DNA of 64,000 nt from Jiangella gansuensis DSM 44835 (GTDB taxonomy: Bacteria; Actinomycetota; Actinomycetes; Jiangellales; Jiangellaceae), in NCBI RefSeq assembly GCF_000515395.1, contig NZ_KI911782.1, forward strand, positions 2,540,606 through 2,604,605. Direction: 5' to 3'. A model generated the notes under the pieces. It did no database searches and was not told the origin of the DNA. It saw nothing but the letters and a program-made list of their open reading frames with translations. Position 1 is the stretch's first letter, and every line of letters begins with the position of its first letter. This document shows, in pieces, positions 25,164 to 33,519 of the stretch. Position numbers and translations under genes: made by a program.

Positions 25164-26936
25164 ATGACGGAACCGTTGCGCCCCGACGCGCGTCCCGGCC
25201 GGCCGGTGCTGATGGTCGTCGAGCACGACGCTCTGCCCGATCGTCGCATCGGGGACCAGTTGCGCCGCCGATACGGGGCCGACTACGACGTGGTGGACGT
25301 GGGCTCCAGCGCTGACGGCCTCGCCCGGCTGCGGTCCCTGCGCGAATGGGACGCCCAGGTCGCGCTCGTGCTGTGCGATCGCGGCCCAGCCGGCGCGTGG
25401 CCGCGGGACCTGGCCAGCGCTTCGTCGGCGCCGCCGGACAGCGCCGACGAGGACTTCTTCGGCCAGGTCAGAACTCTCTACCCGGACGCCAAGCGCGCTC
25501 TCGTCGTCAATTGGGGAGCCTGGGCTGATCGCGCCACCGCCGACTCTATCCACCAGCTCGTCGCCCGCGGCGAGATCGACTACTACACGCTGCGTCCCTG
25601 GCGGTCGCCCGATGAGTTCTTCCATCGCACCGTCACGGAGTTCCTGCTCGAATGGGAGCGTGCCGTGTCCGCGGCTCCGCGCGAAGTGACCGTTGTCGGC
25701 GAGCGCTGGTCGGCGCGCGCTCACGAGCTGCGCAGCCTCCTGGTCCGCAACGGCGTCCCGCACACCTTCCACGCCAACGACACGCCGGCCGGCCGGGCCG
25801 CGCTGCGTACCGCCGGGCTGCCCGCCACGACGGCCGAACCGGTGGTGCTGCTTCGCGACGGCCGGGTCCTGGTCGATCCGACGAACGCACGCGTGGCCGA
25901 CGCCTACGGGGTGAGCACGAGCCTCGGCGACGACACCGATTTCGACGTCATCGTGGTCGGCGCCGGGCCCGCCGGGCTGGCAGCGGCCGTCTACGCCTCG
26001 TCGGAAGGCTTGCGCACCCTCGTGGTCGAGCGGGAGGCGATCGGCGGGCAGGCCGGCTCCAGCTCGCTCATCCGCAACTACCTCGGGTTCGCCCGCGGCA
26101 TCACCGGCGCCGACCTCGCCCAGCGGGCCTACCAGCAGGCGTGGGTGTTCGGCACGACGTTCCTGCTGATGCGGGAACTCGTCTCGCTCGACACCCAGGG
26201 CGGGTGGCACATCGTCACCGCCAACGACGGCGAACGTGCCCGGGCGCGGGCACTCGTGCTGGCGACCGGGGTCAGCTACCGGCGCATCGGCGTTCCCGCG
26301 CTCGAGGCGCTGGAGGGTGCCGGCGTGTTCTACGGCGCGTCGGTCGCCGAGGCGCGGGCGCTGTCGGGCGAGGACGTGTTCGTCGTCGGCGGCGGCAACT
26401 CCGCCGGTCAGGCGGCCATGCATCTGTCGCGCTACGCCCGGTCGGTGACCCTGCTGGTCCGTGGCACGTCGCTGGCGCAGAGCATGTCGCAGTACCTCAT
26501 CGACTCCATCGACGCCGCCGGTATCCGGGTGCGCCTGGAGGCTGAGGTCGTCGACGGCGGCGGTGACGGCCGGCTCACGTGGATCGGCCTACGCGACCGG
26601 CGGACCGGCGAGACGCGGCACGAACCGGCCGGAGGGCTGTTCGTCCTCATCGGCGCTCAGCCGCACACCGACTGGCTGCCCGAGCGCATCGAACGCGACC
26701 AGTGGGGATACCTGTTCACCGGGCCGGATGTCATGGAGAGCCACGCGGCGCACCGCTGGCCGCTGGAGCGGCAGCCGCTGATGCTGGAGACCTGCGTGCC
26801 CGGCGTGTTCGCCGTCGGAGACGTGCGCCGCCGGTCGGTCAAGCGGGTCGCGTCGGCGGTGGGCGAAGGTTCGGTCGTCATCCAACAGGTGCACGAGGTG
26901 CTGTCGGAGAATCACCCGGCTGGGGAACGGCCGTGA
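25164..26936 (+). CDS. Fused receiver-like / thioredoxin reductase-like flavoprotein
   Basis: A 590-aa three-part protein. Residues about 14-165 resemble a response-regulator receiver (ALVLCDRGP with D72 as phosphoacceptor candidate, ending IDYYTLRPWRSPDEFFHR). Residues about 173-250 look like a glutaredoxin/thioredoxin fold without cysteines (GERWSARAHELR). Residues about 259-585 are a thioredoxin-reductase-like FAD/NAD(P)H module with GAGPAG (266-271) and GGGNSAG, but the redox CxxC is absent (FYGAS). It therefore cannot be a standard disulfide reductase. The ATG has GGGGAGG upstream. Its stop overlaps the start of a membrane nucleotide cyclase gene (GTGA), suggesting that redox or signal state is passed to cyclic nucleotide output. 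Confidence 0.85.
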   Translation: MTEPLRPDARPGRPVLMVVEHDALPDRRIGDQLRRRYGADYDVVDVGSSADGLARLRSLREWDAQVALVLCDRGPAGAWPRDLASASSAPPDSADEDFFGQVRTLYPDAKRALVVNWGAWADRATADSIHQLVARGEIDYYTLRPWRSPDEFFHRTVTEFLLEWERAVSAAPREVTVVGERWSARAHELRSLLVRNGVPHTFHANDTPAGRAALRTAGLPATTAEPVVLLRDGRVLVDPTNARVADAYGVSTSLGDDTDFDVIVVGAGPAGLAAAVYASSEGLRTLVVEREAIGGQAGSSSLIRNYLGFARGITGADLAQRAYQQAWVFGTTFLLMRELVSLDTQGGWHIVTANDGERARARALVLATGVSYRRIGVPALEALEGAGVFYGASVAEARALSGEDVFVVGGGNSAGQAAMHLSRYARSVTLLVRGTSLAQSMSQYLIDSIDAAGIRVRLEAEVVDGGGDGRLTWIGLRDRRTGETRHEPAGGLFVLIGAQPHTDWLPERIERDQWGYLFTGPDVMESHAAHRWPLERQPLMLETCVPGVFAVGDVRRRSVKRVASAVGEGSVVIQQVHEVLSENHPAGERP

Positions 26937-28285
26937 GCCCGCGCCGCTGGGCGTTCGGCGTGCTGCTGTTGTCGGTGCCGCTGATCGGCCTCGTGGTGCT
27001 GATCGCGAGGCCGAGCTGGGACGTCACCTGGCAGCACCATCCTGCGCACTTCTGGCTGGTACTCGGCGCGGCCGCGTTGAGCACCGCGCTCGCCTACGCC
27101 ACCGGGACCACGGCCCGCCGGCGCAACGACGCCCGGGTGTTCCTGGTGTCGTTGGCGTTTCTGTCGGCGGCCGGCTTCCTCGGCCTGCATGCGTTGGCGA
27201 CGCCGGGGGTTCTGCTGGAGGGGCCGAACGCCGGCTTCGTGCTGGCGACTCCGGTCGGTCTGCTGGTGGCGGCCGGATTCGCGGCGGCGTCGGGCACCGA
27301 GCTGGCGGCCCGGCACGGTGCGGCGGTGATGCGCCGCGCATCGGTGCTGCGCGGGGCGGTGCTGGCGGTCATGCTGCTGTGGGGCGTGGTGTCGGTCGCG
27401 GGCGCCGGGCCGTTGGCCGACTCGGCACCGCCGGAGCGCGCCTCGGGCCCGTTGGTGTGGCTGGCGGTCGCCGGGATCTCCCTGTACGCGTTCGCTGTCG
27501 TGCGCTATCTGCGACTGCCCAGCCATCCCGGGTCGGTGACCTTGCTGACGGCCATGGCGGCGGCCTTCGTGCTGCTGGCGGAGGCGGAGCTGGCGGTGAT
27601 CCTCGGGCGCAACTGGCACGCCAGCTGGTGGGAATGGCACCTGCTCATGCTGGCGGCGTTCGCCCTGGTGGCGGTGAGCGCGCATCGGCAGTGGCACGAG
27701 GAGCGGTTCGCCGGTCTGTACCTGGCCGACACCGCGCACGGCATGCGGGAGATCAGCGTCCTCTTCGCCGACCTGCAGGGCTTCACTTCGTTCTCGGAGC
27801 GGCACCGCCCGCAGGACGTCACGGCCATGCTGAACGAGTACTTCAGCACCGCCATCCCGCCGGTGGTCGAGCAGTACGGCGGAACGGTGGATCGTCTCGT
27901 CGGCGACGCGCTGATGGTGACGTTCAACCGCGCCGGCGACCAGCCCGACCACGCCGAACGGGCCGCCCGTGCGGCGCTGGCGATCCAGTCCGTCACCGCG
28001 ACGGTCGCCGCCCGGCACCCGGACTGGCCGCGGTTCCGGGTCGGCGTCAACACCGGAGAGGTCGCCATCGGGCTGCTCGGCACCACAGGCGGCCGTACGT
28101 TCACCGTCATCGGCGACGCGGTCAACCTGGCCGCGCGGCTGGAGAGCGCGGCCCCCGTCGGCGGCGTGCTGATCGGCGGCTCGACGGCCCGGCTGTTGCC
28201 CGGAGCCCGTACCGAGCCCGTCGACGACCTGCGGGTGAAAGGAAAGGCCGAACCGGTGGAGGCCTACCGGCTGCTCGGGTTGTGA
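26933..28285 (+). CDS. Membrane-anchored class III adenylate/guanylate cyclase
   Basis: A 450-aa protein: about seven to eight membrane helices in residues 1-250, then a class III cyclase domain. Metal-binding aspartates are D280 (VLFADLQGF) and D325 (VGDALMV); N398 and R402 (NLAARLES) are the transition-state residues. The usual base-selecting Lys is Arg321 (DRLVGD) and the second selector position is Thr389, so purine preference is uncertain. It should form a homodimer. The GTG overlaps the upstream flavoprotein stop by 4 bp, so both are translationally coupled and probably work together. Confidence 0.88.
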   Translation: MSPRRWAFGVLLLSVPLIGLVVLIARPSWDVTWQHHPAHFWLVLGAAALSTALAYATGTTARRRNDARVFLVSLAFLSAAGFLGLHALATPGVLLEGPNAGFVLATPVGLLVAAGFAAASGTELAARHGAAVMRRASVLRGAVLAVMLLWGVVSVAGAGPLADSAPPERASGPLVWLAVAGISLYAFAVVRYLRLPSHPGSVTLLTAMAAAFVLLAEAELAVILGRNWHASWWEWHLLMLAAFALVAVSAHRQWHEERFAGLYLADTAHGMREISVLFADLQGFTSFSERHRPQDVTAMLNEYFSTAIPPVVEQYGGTVDRLVGDALMVTFNRAGDQPDHAERAARAALAIQSVTATVAARHPDWPRFRVGVNTGEVAIGLLGTTGGRTFTVIGDAVNLAARLESAAPVGGVLIGGSTARLLPGARTEPVDDLRVKGKAEPVEAYRLLGL

Positions 28286-28338
28286 CGACGCACCCCCGAC
28301 GCTCCGGCCCGTGCGGGCGCGGAGCTAGGCTCGCAGGC

Positions 28339-28650
28339 GTGCGACGTGATGCTCTGCCGTTCTACCGCGTGATGGCCTACCTCACCGGTGTCGTCCTACT
28401 GCTGCTCTGCGTGGCGATGTTCGTCCGCTACGGCCCACCCGACGACGCGACCATGAGCCGCACCGTCTCACCGATCCACGGCTGGCTGTACGTCATTTAC
28501 CTGGTCGCCACCGGCTTGCTGGTGAACCAGCGCGGTTGGAAGGCCAGTTGGGCGGTGCTCATCGCGCTGGCCGGCACGGTTCCGTTCGCGTCGTTCTTCG
28601 CCGAGCGCTTCGTCGTCAAGAAGGCGCGTGAGACGGAGCGGGTGCGCTGA
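28339..28650 (+). CDS. DUF3817 membrane protein
   Basis: A 103-aa protein with three predicted membrane segments (about residues 10-29, 45-61, 69-86) and the motif PIHGWLYVIYLV of the DUF3817 family, unknown function. TAGGCT lies seven bases before the GTG, fitting a leaderless transcript. Its last 35 bases overlap the 3' end of the convergent SURF1 gene. Confidence 0.85.
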   Translation: MRRDALPFYRVMAYLTGVVLLLLCVAMFVRYGPPDDATMSRTVSPIHGWLYVIYLVATGLLVNQRGWKASWAVLIALAGTVPFASFFAERFVVKKARETERVR

Positions 28651-29425
28651 CGTCGTCGTCGGCGGCGTCGGCGTCCGTCTCGGCCCGGCGGGTGCGCACG
28701 GCCGAGCGCACGATCGACACCCAGAACACGATGGCCGCGATCGCGAACACCCACCACTGCGCCCAGTAGGACAGGTTCTGCCACGGGCTGACGTCGCGGA
28801 TCGGTGCCACCGCGTCGACGTCGAGTGTCGCCGGTGCGGCGGGCGGCTGCGGCGACTCGTCCTGCAGCAGCAGGTACCCGTGCAGGGCATCGGCCGCGGG
28901 GACGGCGCCGCGCTGCTCCAGCTGGTCCGGCGCGACGTACGCCACCTGGCCCGGGTCGAGTACCTGGCCGGTGCGGACGGTGGCATGGTCCGGTGTCTCC
29001 GGCGGCAGCAGGAACCCGGTGACGGTGACCGGGCCCGACGGCACCTCGGTGGCCGGGTCGTCGGGCTCGAACACCCAGCCGCGCACGACCGGGACCACCA
29101 TGCCGTCGTCGGTACGCAGCGGCGTGAGGACGAATGAGCCGAGGGTGTTGTCGTGGATGCGGCCCGGCACGAGCAGTTGTTGGTCGGCCAGGTAGACGCC
29201 CTCGGCGACGGCCTGCCGGTCCGCGCCCGCACCGAGTTCCGCGCCGGCGCGGGCCACCTCGGCCACCGGCACCGGGTCGCGGTCGCGGGTGTTGTGGCGG
29301 CCCTGGCTGTCCTCGTAGACGTTGAACTGCCACCACCCGAGCACGAGGCACCCGACGAGACCCGCGACGGCGACCGCGTGCAGGAGCAGCCACCGTGGCG
29401 TCAAGAGGAACCGGTACACACTCAC
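28616..29425 (-). CDS. SURF1 family protein, copy 2
   Basis: A 269-aa SURF1-type membrane protein with an N-terminal helix (about residues 11-29, AVAVAGLVGCLVLGWWQF) and a C-terminal helix (YWAQWWVFAIAAIVFWVSI) framing a soluble domain. Compared with copy 1 at 10533-11360 the central sequence is quite different, so this is not a recent duplicate. The GTG at 29425 opens VSVYRFLLTPRW, aligned with copy 1. It overlaps DUF3817 tail to tail by 35 bp. The role in heme-copper oxidase assembly is inferred from the family. Confidence 0.87.
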   Translation of the reverse strand: MSVYRFLLTPRWLLLHAVAVAGLVGCLVLGWWQFNVYEDSQGRHNTRDRDPVPVAEVARAGAELGAGADRQAVAEGVYLADQQLLVPGRIHDNTLGSFVLTPLRTDDGMVVPVVRGWVFEPDDPATEVPSGPVTVTGFLLPPETPDHATVRTGQVLDPGQVAYVAPDQLEQRGAVPAADALHGYLLLQDESPQPPAAPATLDVDAVAPIRDVSPWQNLSYWAQWWVFAIAAIVFWVSIVRSAVRTRRAETDADAADDDVSAPAPSHAPS

Positions 29426-29597
29426 ACCGTAGCCGTCATCCCACGGCAGGCACGCGGCGGTGGCCGGCGGGGCAGGATCGCACATTTATGTCCGGATGGG
29501 CGATCCTGAACGGACGGGATGGACGGGTAGGCTTCCAACAGTCTGTTCGGGGGACGGGCATCCACCCTGGTGACGATCATGATGGAGAGAAATCGAG

Positions 29598-30362
29598 ATG
29601 AGCCGACCGCACCCGCTGAGTGCCATGAAGGAGTGGGAGTGGTCGCAGAGCTGGGAAGAACAGCAGGAGATCGTCGATCGGCTGCAGGCCAGGCGCGGCA
29701 CCTGGTTGCCCAACATCGTCGAGAGGCGGCGCTGGGGCGCGGTCCGGTGGACCTCGGGGCGTCCCAAGCACGCGGCCACCTCCGGCCAGGCCGTGCCGGA
29801 GACGTTCGCGGTGCTGCGCCCAGGTCTGACCGACCCCGAGTTGCGTGACCGGGTCTCCGACGCGCTCTACCAGCCGGCGCCGATGTTCCAGGTGGCCGGC
29901 TGGGGTATCCGCCGGCACCAGCTGATCGGTGCGATCCCCGGCGCCGTGGCCGGCGCCGTGCTGCTGGTGGTGCTGGCACTCCTGATGGGCCTGGGCCCCA
30001 TCGGCGCGATCGTCGGCGCCCTGCTCGGCCTGGCGCTGGGTGGCGCCGGGGGCGCGATGGCCGGGCAGTACAAGTTCGACCGGGACCGCGCCGCCGTGGT
30101 CAAGGAGGGCGAGCGGGTGCGGGTGGTCACCGGCCGCTATGCGCCGACGTCGTGGTCGCGGCTCGTCGAGGCGACGACGGGCATGGAGGTCACCGCCGAC
30201 GCCAGCACCGACAGCCAGACCTCCGAGGCAGTGCAGACGGCCCTGTGGGAGGCCGCCGGCCTGCTGCTGGGGTCGTCCGACCACACCGGCGTCGAGGTCC
30301 TGGCCGACGGCATGGAGCGGCTGGCCCAGGCACACCGCGGCATCGGCGGCGGCGGCCGCTGA
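29598..30362 (+). CDS. Hypothetical membrane protein with glycine-rich transmembrane hairpin
   Basis: A 254-aa protein I do not recognise. Residues about 1-110 are hydrophilic and rich in Trp/Arg (KEWEWSQSWEEQQEIVDRL); about 111-155 form two closely spaced helices rich in Gly/Ala (GAIPGAVAGAVLLVV... GAIVGALLGLALGGAGGAMAG), like glycine-zipper proteins; the C-terminal 100 residues are soluble. GGAGAG lies about 12 bases before the ATG. Composition and codon use look like a genuine gene. Confidence 0.75.
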   Translation: MSRPHPLSAMKEWEWSQSWEEQQEIVDRLQARRGTWLPNIVERRRWGAVRWTSGRPKHAATSGQAVPETFAVLRPGLTDPELRDRVSDALYQPAPMFQVAGWGIRRHQLIGAIPGAVAGAVLLVVLALLMGLGPIGAIVGALLGLALGGAGGAMAGQYKFDRDRAAVVKEGERVRVVTGRYAPTSWSRLVEATTGMEVTADASTDSQTSEAVQTALWEAAGLLLGSSDHTGVEVLADGMERLAQAHRGIGGGGR

Positions 30363-30403
30363 GCTGAGCCCGCCGGTCCGATGTCACGACGGCCCGGCAC
30401 CGG

Positions 30404-31954
30404 TCAGGCGTCAGCCGGTCCGCGGATGTCGAGCACGGTCTGGATGGTGTCCGCCTCCGCGGCCGGCTTGTCGTCGCGGTGGCGCAGCACCCGGGCGAAC
30501 CGGAGAGCTACGCCCGCCGGGTAGCGCGGCGAGGTCTGGACACCGTCGAAGGCGACCTCGACCAGGAGCTCGGGGCGCACGTGGACGACCCACTGGTCGG
30601 TGGGCCCATCGGCCAGGGCGAGCAGCCGCTCGGTCTGCCACGTCAACATGGCGTCGGTGAGGCCCTTGAACGTCTTGCCCAGCATGACCCAGCCGCCGGG
30701 CGGGCCGTAGGCGCCGTCGGGGTCGCGCGCGCCGAGGTGCAGGTTGGACAGCCAGCCCTGCCGGCGCCCATGCCCCCACTCGGCGGCGAGGACGGCCAGG
30801 TCGAGGGTGTGCCGCGGCTTCACCTTCAGCCAGCCTGCGCCGCGGCGGCCCGCCTCGTACGGAACCTGCAGACCCTTGACGATGACGCCTTCGTGGCCGC
30901 GGGCGAGGGTGTCGTCGAAGAACGCGCGTGCGTGGTCGACGTCGGCTGTGACAGTACGGGGGATGCGCTGCTGGTCCGGCACCACCCGGGACAGCGCCGC
31001 CCACCGGGCCGGTGCCGGTTCGGCGATGAGATCGGCGCCGTCGAGGTGCAGGCAGTCGAAGACGAACAGCGACAGCGGCACCTTGGCCCGGGCGGCGGCG
31101 ACGTCGACCCGGCTGCTGACCCGCGATGCGGTGCGCTGGAAGGGCAGCGGCCGGCCGGACGGGGCGAGCGCAATGGTCTCGCCGTCCAGCACGGCCGACG
31201 ACACCGGCAGCTCCAGCGCCCATTCGACGATCTCGGGCACCTGCGCGGTGATGTCGTCGAGGGTGCGGCTGAACACCCGAACCTCGGAGCTCTGCCGGTG
31301 CACCTGCACCCGGACGCCGTCGACCTTCCACTCGACAGCGGCCTCGCCGGTGCGGGCCAGCGCCGCGGCGAGGTCGGTGGCCGGGGCGGCGAGCATGGGA
31401 CGCAGCGGCGAGCCGACCGTCAGCCGGAACCGCGACAGCCCCGCCGGTCCCTCGGCCAGCACGGCCGCGGCGACCGGCACCAGCGCGCCGGCGAGCGTCA
31501 CCGCACGGCGCACCTCGGCACCTGGGACGCCCGCGGCGACGGCGACGGCCTCGGTGAGGACGCCGTCGAGCGCGCCCTGGCGCAGCTCGCCGGTGACCAG
31601 GCCGGCCAGAAGCCGCTGCTCGGTCGCGGTGGCGCGAGCCAGCAGAGCCTGGAAGCGTTCGCGCCGCCGGGTGGTCGAGCCCTTGCCCTCCAGCGCCGCC
31701 AGCGCCGCGAACTCGGCGTCCACCTCGAGGACCTCGAGCGTCGGCGGGTGCGACGGCGGCGGAACCGACCGCAGTGCCGCGTAGCCGAGGCCGGTGCGCC
31801 GCTGCCGCAGCTCACCGGCGAGATAGCTGGCGACGACCTCGGCCTCGGCCGGCGCGGCCCGGCGCAGGCAGGCGGCCAGCAGATCGGTCTTCGCCAGCCG
31901 GCCGGACACCTCGGCGACCGCGGCGGAGGTGTCGGCGACATCGTTGAGGAGCAC
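30404..31954 (-). CDS. ligB: ATP-dependent DNA ligase (LigB type)
   Basis: A 516-aa ligase beginning VLLNDVADTSAAVAEVSGRLAKTDLL, closely like mycobacterial LigB. The adenylated lysine is K210 in EWKVDGVRVQVHR; later nucleotidyltransferase motifs include VLDGETIAL, LFVFDCLHLDG and EGVIVKGL, followed by an OB-fold (WLKVKPRHTLDLAVLAAEWGHGRRQGWLSNLHLG). No Ku or polymerase domain is fused. It seals nicks in repair alongside the NAD-dependent ligase. The start is set at the family-like GTG rather than at in-frame codons upstream. Confidence 0.92.
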   Translation of the reverse strand: MLLNDVADTSAAVAEVSGRLAKTDLLAACLRRAAPAEAEVVASYLAGELRQRRTGLGYAALRSVPPPSHPPTLEVLEVDAEFAALAALEGKGSTTRRRERFQALLARATATEQRLLAGLVTGELRQGALDGVLTEAVAVAAGVPGAEVRRAVTLAGALVPVAAAVLAEGPAGLSRFRLTVGSPLRPMLAAPATDLAAALARTGEAAVEWKVDGVRVQVHRQSSEVRVFSRTLDDITAQVPEIVEWALELPVSSAVLDGETIALAPSGRPLPFQRTASRVSSRVDVAAARAKVPLSLFVFDCLHLDGADLIAEPAPARWAALSRVVPDQQRIPRTVTADVDHARAFFDDTLARGHEGVIVKGLQVPYEAGRRGAGWLKVKPRHTLDLAVLAAEWGHGRRQGWLSNLHLGARDPDGAYGPPGGWVMLGKTFKGLTDAMLTWQTERLLALADGPTDQWVVHVRPELLVEVAFDGVQTSPRYPAGVALRFARVLRHRDDKPAAEADTIQTVLDIRGPADA

Positions 31955-32009
31955 ACCAGCAGTCTGCCCTCCGGCACCGACAAACACCCGCGGATGGGCG
32001 GAGACGAAC

Positions 32010-32048
32010 GGGCGCCCCCAGAACACGCACCGAGTTCTGGGGGCGCCC
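32010..32048. terminator. Strong GC hairpin terminator after pepD
   Basis: Perfect 15-bp arms GGGCGCCCCCAGAAC and GTTCTGGGGGCGCCC with a nine-base loop, placed 22 bases after the pepD stop on the minus strand and before ligB. It should end the mprA-mprB-pepD-like transcript. Confidence 0.85.
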
Positions 32049-32069
32049 CCGCGAGGACGACTCGTGGTG

Positions 32070-33479
32070 TCAGGTCCCCTGGGCGTCGCTCCCGAGGGTG
32101 ACCTGCGCGGTCTGCTCCTGGCCATCACGCAGGTAGGTCAGAGTGATCTCGTCGCCCGGCCGGTACGAGCGCACCGCCGCGATCAGCGACGTGGCGTCGG
32201 TGACGATGCGGTCGTTGACCCGGGTCACGATGTCGCCTTCCTGCAGGCCGGCCTCCGCACCGGCGCTGCCGGAGTTCACCGAGGCGATCAGTGCGCCGCG
32301 GGTACCGTCCTGCGGGGTGCCCACGCCGACGCCGATCTGCGCGTGGGTGGCCTCCTGGCCGCTGCGGAGCTCCTCGATGATTGGCTTGGCCTGGTCGATC
32401 GGGATGGCGAAGCCGAGCCCGATGGAGCCGCTGCCGCCGTTCCCGGCGATGATCGCGCTGTTGATGCCGACCACCTCACCGTCCATGTTGACCAGCGGCC
32501 CGCCCGAGTTGCCCGGGTTGATCGGCGCGTCGGTCTGGACGGCGTCGAACACCGAGTTGACGCCGCCACCCTGCTGCTCGCCGCCGGCCGCGACCGGCCG
32601 CTGCAGCGCCGAGACGATGCCGCTGGTGACGGTGCCGTCCAGGCCGAGCGGCGAGCCGATCGCGACGACCTGCTCGCCGACCGCGAGCTCACCGGAGCTG
32701 CCGAGGGTCGCGGGGGTGAGGTCGGAGACGTCCTGGGCACGGATCACCGCGAGGTCGGTGAGCGGGTCGGTGCCGACGACCTCCGCGTCGGCCGTCGTGC
32801 CGTCGGCGAACGTCACCTGGACCGTGCCGTTCTGGCCGGCGCCTTCGACCACGTGGTTGTTGGTGAGGATCTCCCCGTCGGAGGAGATGACGATGCCGGT
32901 GCCGCCGGACTGCCCGAACTGGCTCTGGACCGCGATCGACACCACGCTGGGCAGCACCTGGTCGGCGACCGCCTGCACGCCGGTGCCGTCCGAGGTCTGG
33001 CTGGCCGAGCCCTCGCCCCCGGTGTTGCCGGAGCCCAGGTCGCTGCGGGTGACCGGTGCCGCGGTCTCGTCGTCGTCGTTCAGGTAGGTCGCGACCCCGG
33101 CGCCCGCCGCGCCGCCGAGAACAGCGCCCAGCGCAACGCCGGCGAGGAGCATCGGAGCGCGGCGGCGCTTGGGCTCTGCCGGCGGCTGGCCGGTGTACGG
33201 ATCGTGCGGCGGCGGCTGCGTCCCGAACACCGACGTCGACGGCTGCTCGGCGGTGGAGGCGCCGGCCGGAGCGGAGCCGTACGCAGTGGCGCCGAGCGGG
33301 GTCGAGCCCTGTGGTGTGGACCAGCCCGTGGAGGCGCCCGTCGTGGGGGCGCCGGCGGCCGTGGGTGCGTGGGAGGTCGCGTCGGGCCGGCCCGCGGGAG
33401 GCGGCGGCACCGGCGCCGTCGGCAGCGTCGACGTCTGCGAACGCTGCGGTTCGTCTGGGTTACGGGTCACGTCGTCCAT
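32070..33479 (-). CDS. pepD: HtrA/PepD-like serine protease with PDZ domain
   Basis: A 469-aa membrane-anchored trypsin-like protease. Residues 1-105 are a Pro/Ser/Thr-rich cytoplasmic region, 109-131 a membrane helix, then the protease domain with the triad His209 (TNNHV), Asp242 (TDLAV) and Ser325 (GNSGGP), and a C-terminal PDZ domain (about 375-465; GALIASVNSGSAGAEAGLQEGDIV). It degrades or refolds damaged extracytoplasmic proteins. It is third in an operon with an OmpR-type regulator and a histidine kinase, the same order as M. tuberculosis mprA-mprB-pepD, where the protease feeds back on envelope-stress sensing. Confidence 0.9.
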   Translation of the reverse strand: MDDVTRNPDEPQRSQTSTLPTAPVPPPPAGRPDATSHAPTAAGAPTTGASTGWSTPQGSTPLGATAYGSAPAGASTAEQPSTSVFGTQPPPHDPYTGQPPAEPKRRRAPMLLAGVALGAVLGGAAGAGVATYLNDDDETAAPVTRSDLGSGNTGGEGSASQTSDGTGVQAVADQVLPSVVSIAVQSQFGQSGGTGIVISSDGEILTNNHVVEGAGQNGTVQVTFADGTTADAEVVGTDPLTDLAVIRAQDVSDLTPATLGSSGELAVGEQVVAIGSPLGLDGTVTSGIVSALQRPVAAGGEQQGGGVNSVFDAVQTDAPINPGNSGGPLVNMDGEVVGINSAIIAGNGGSGSIGLGFAIPIDQAKPIIEELRSGQEATHAQIGVGVGTPQDGTRGALIASVNSGSAGAEAGLQEGDIVTRVNDRIVTDATSLIAAVRSYRPGDEITLTYLRDGQEQTAQVTLGSDAQGT

Positions 33480-33519
33480 GGCTCAACGGTGCCCCCACTG
33501 ACTGAGAGCATGCTGAGAT

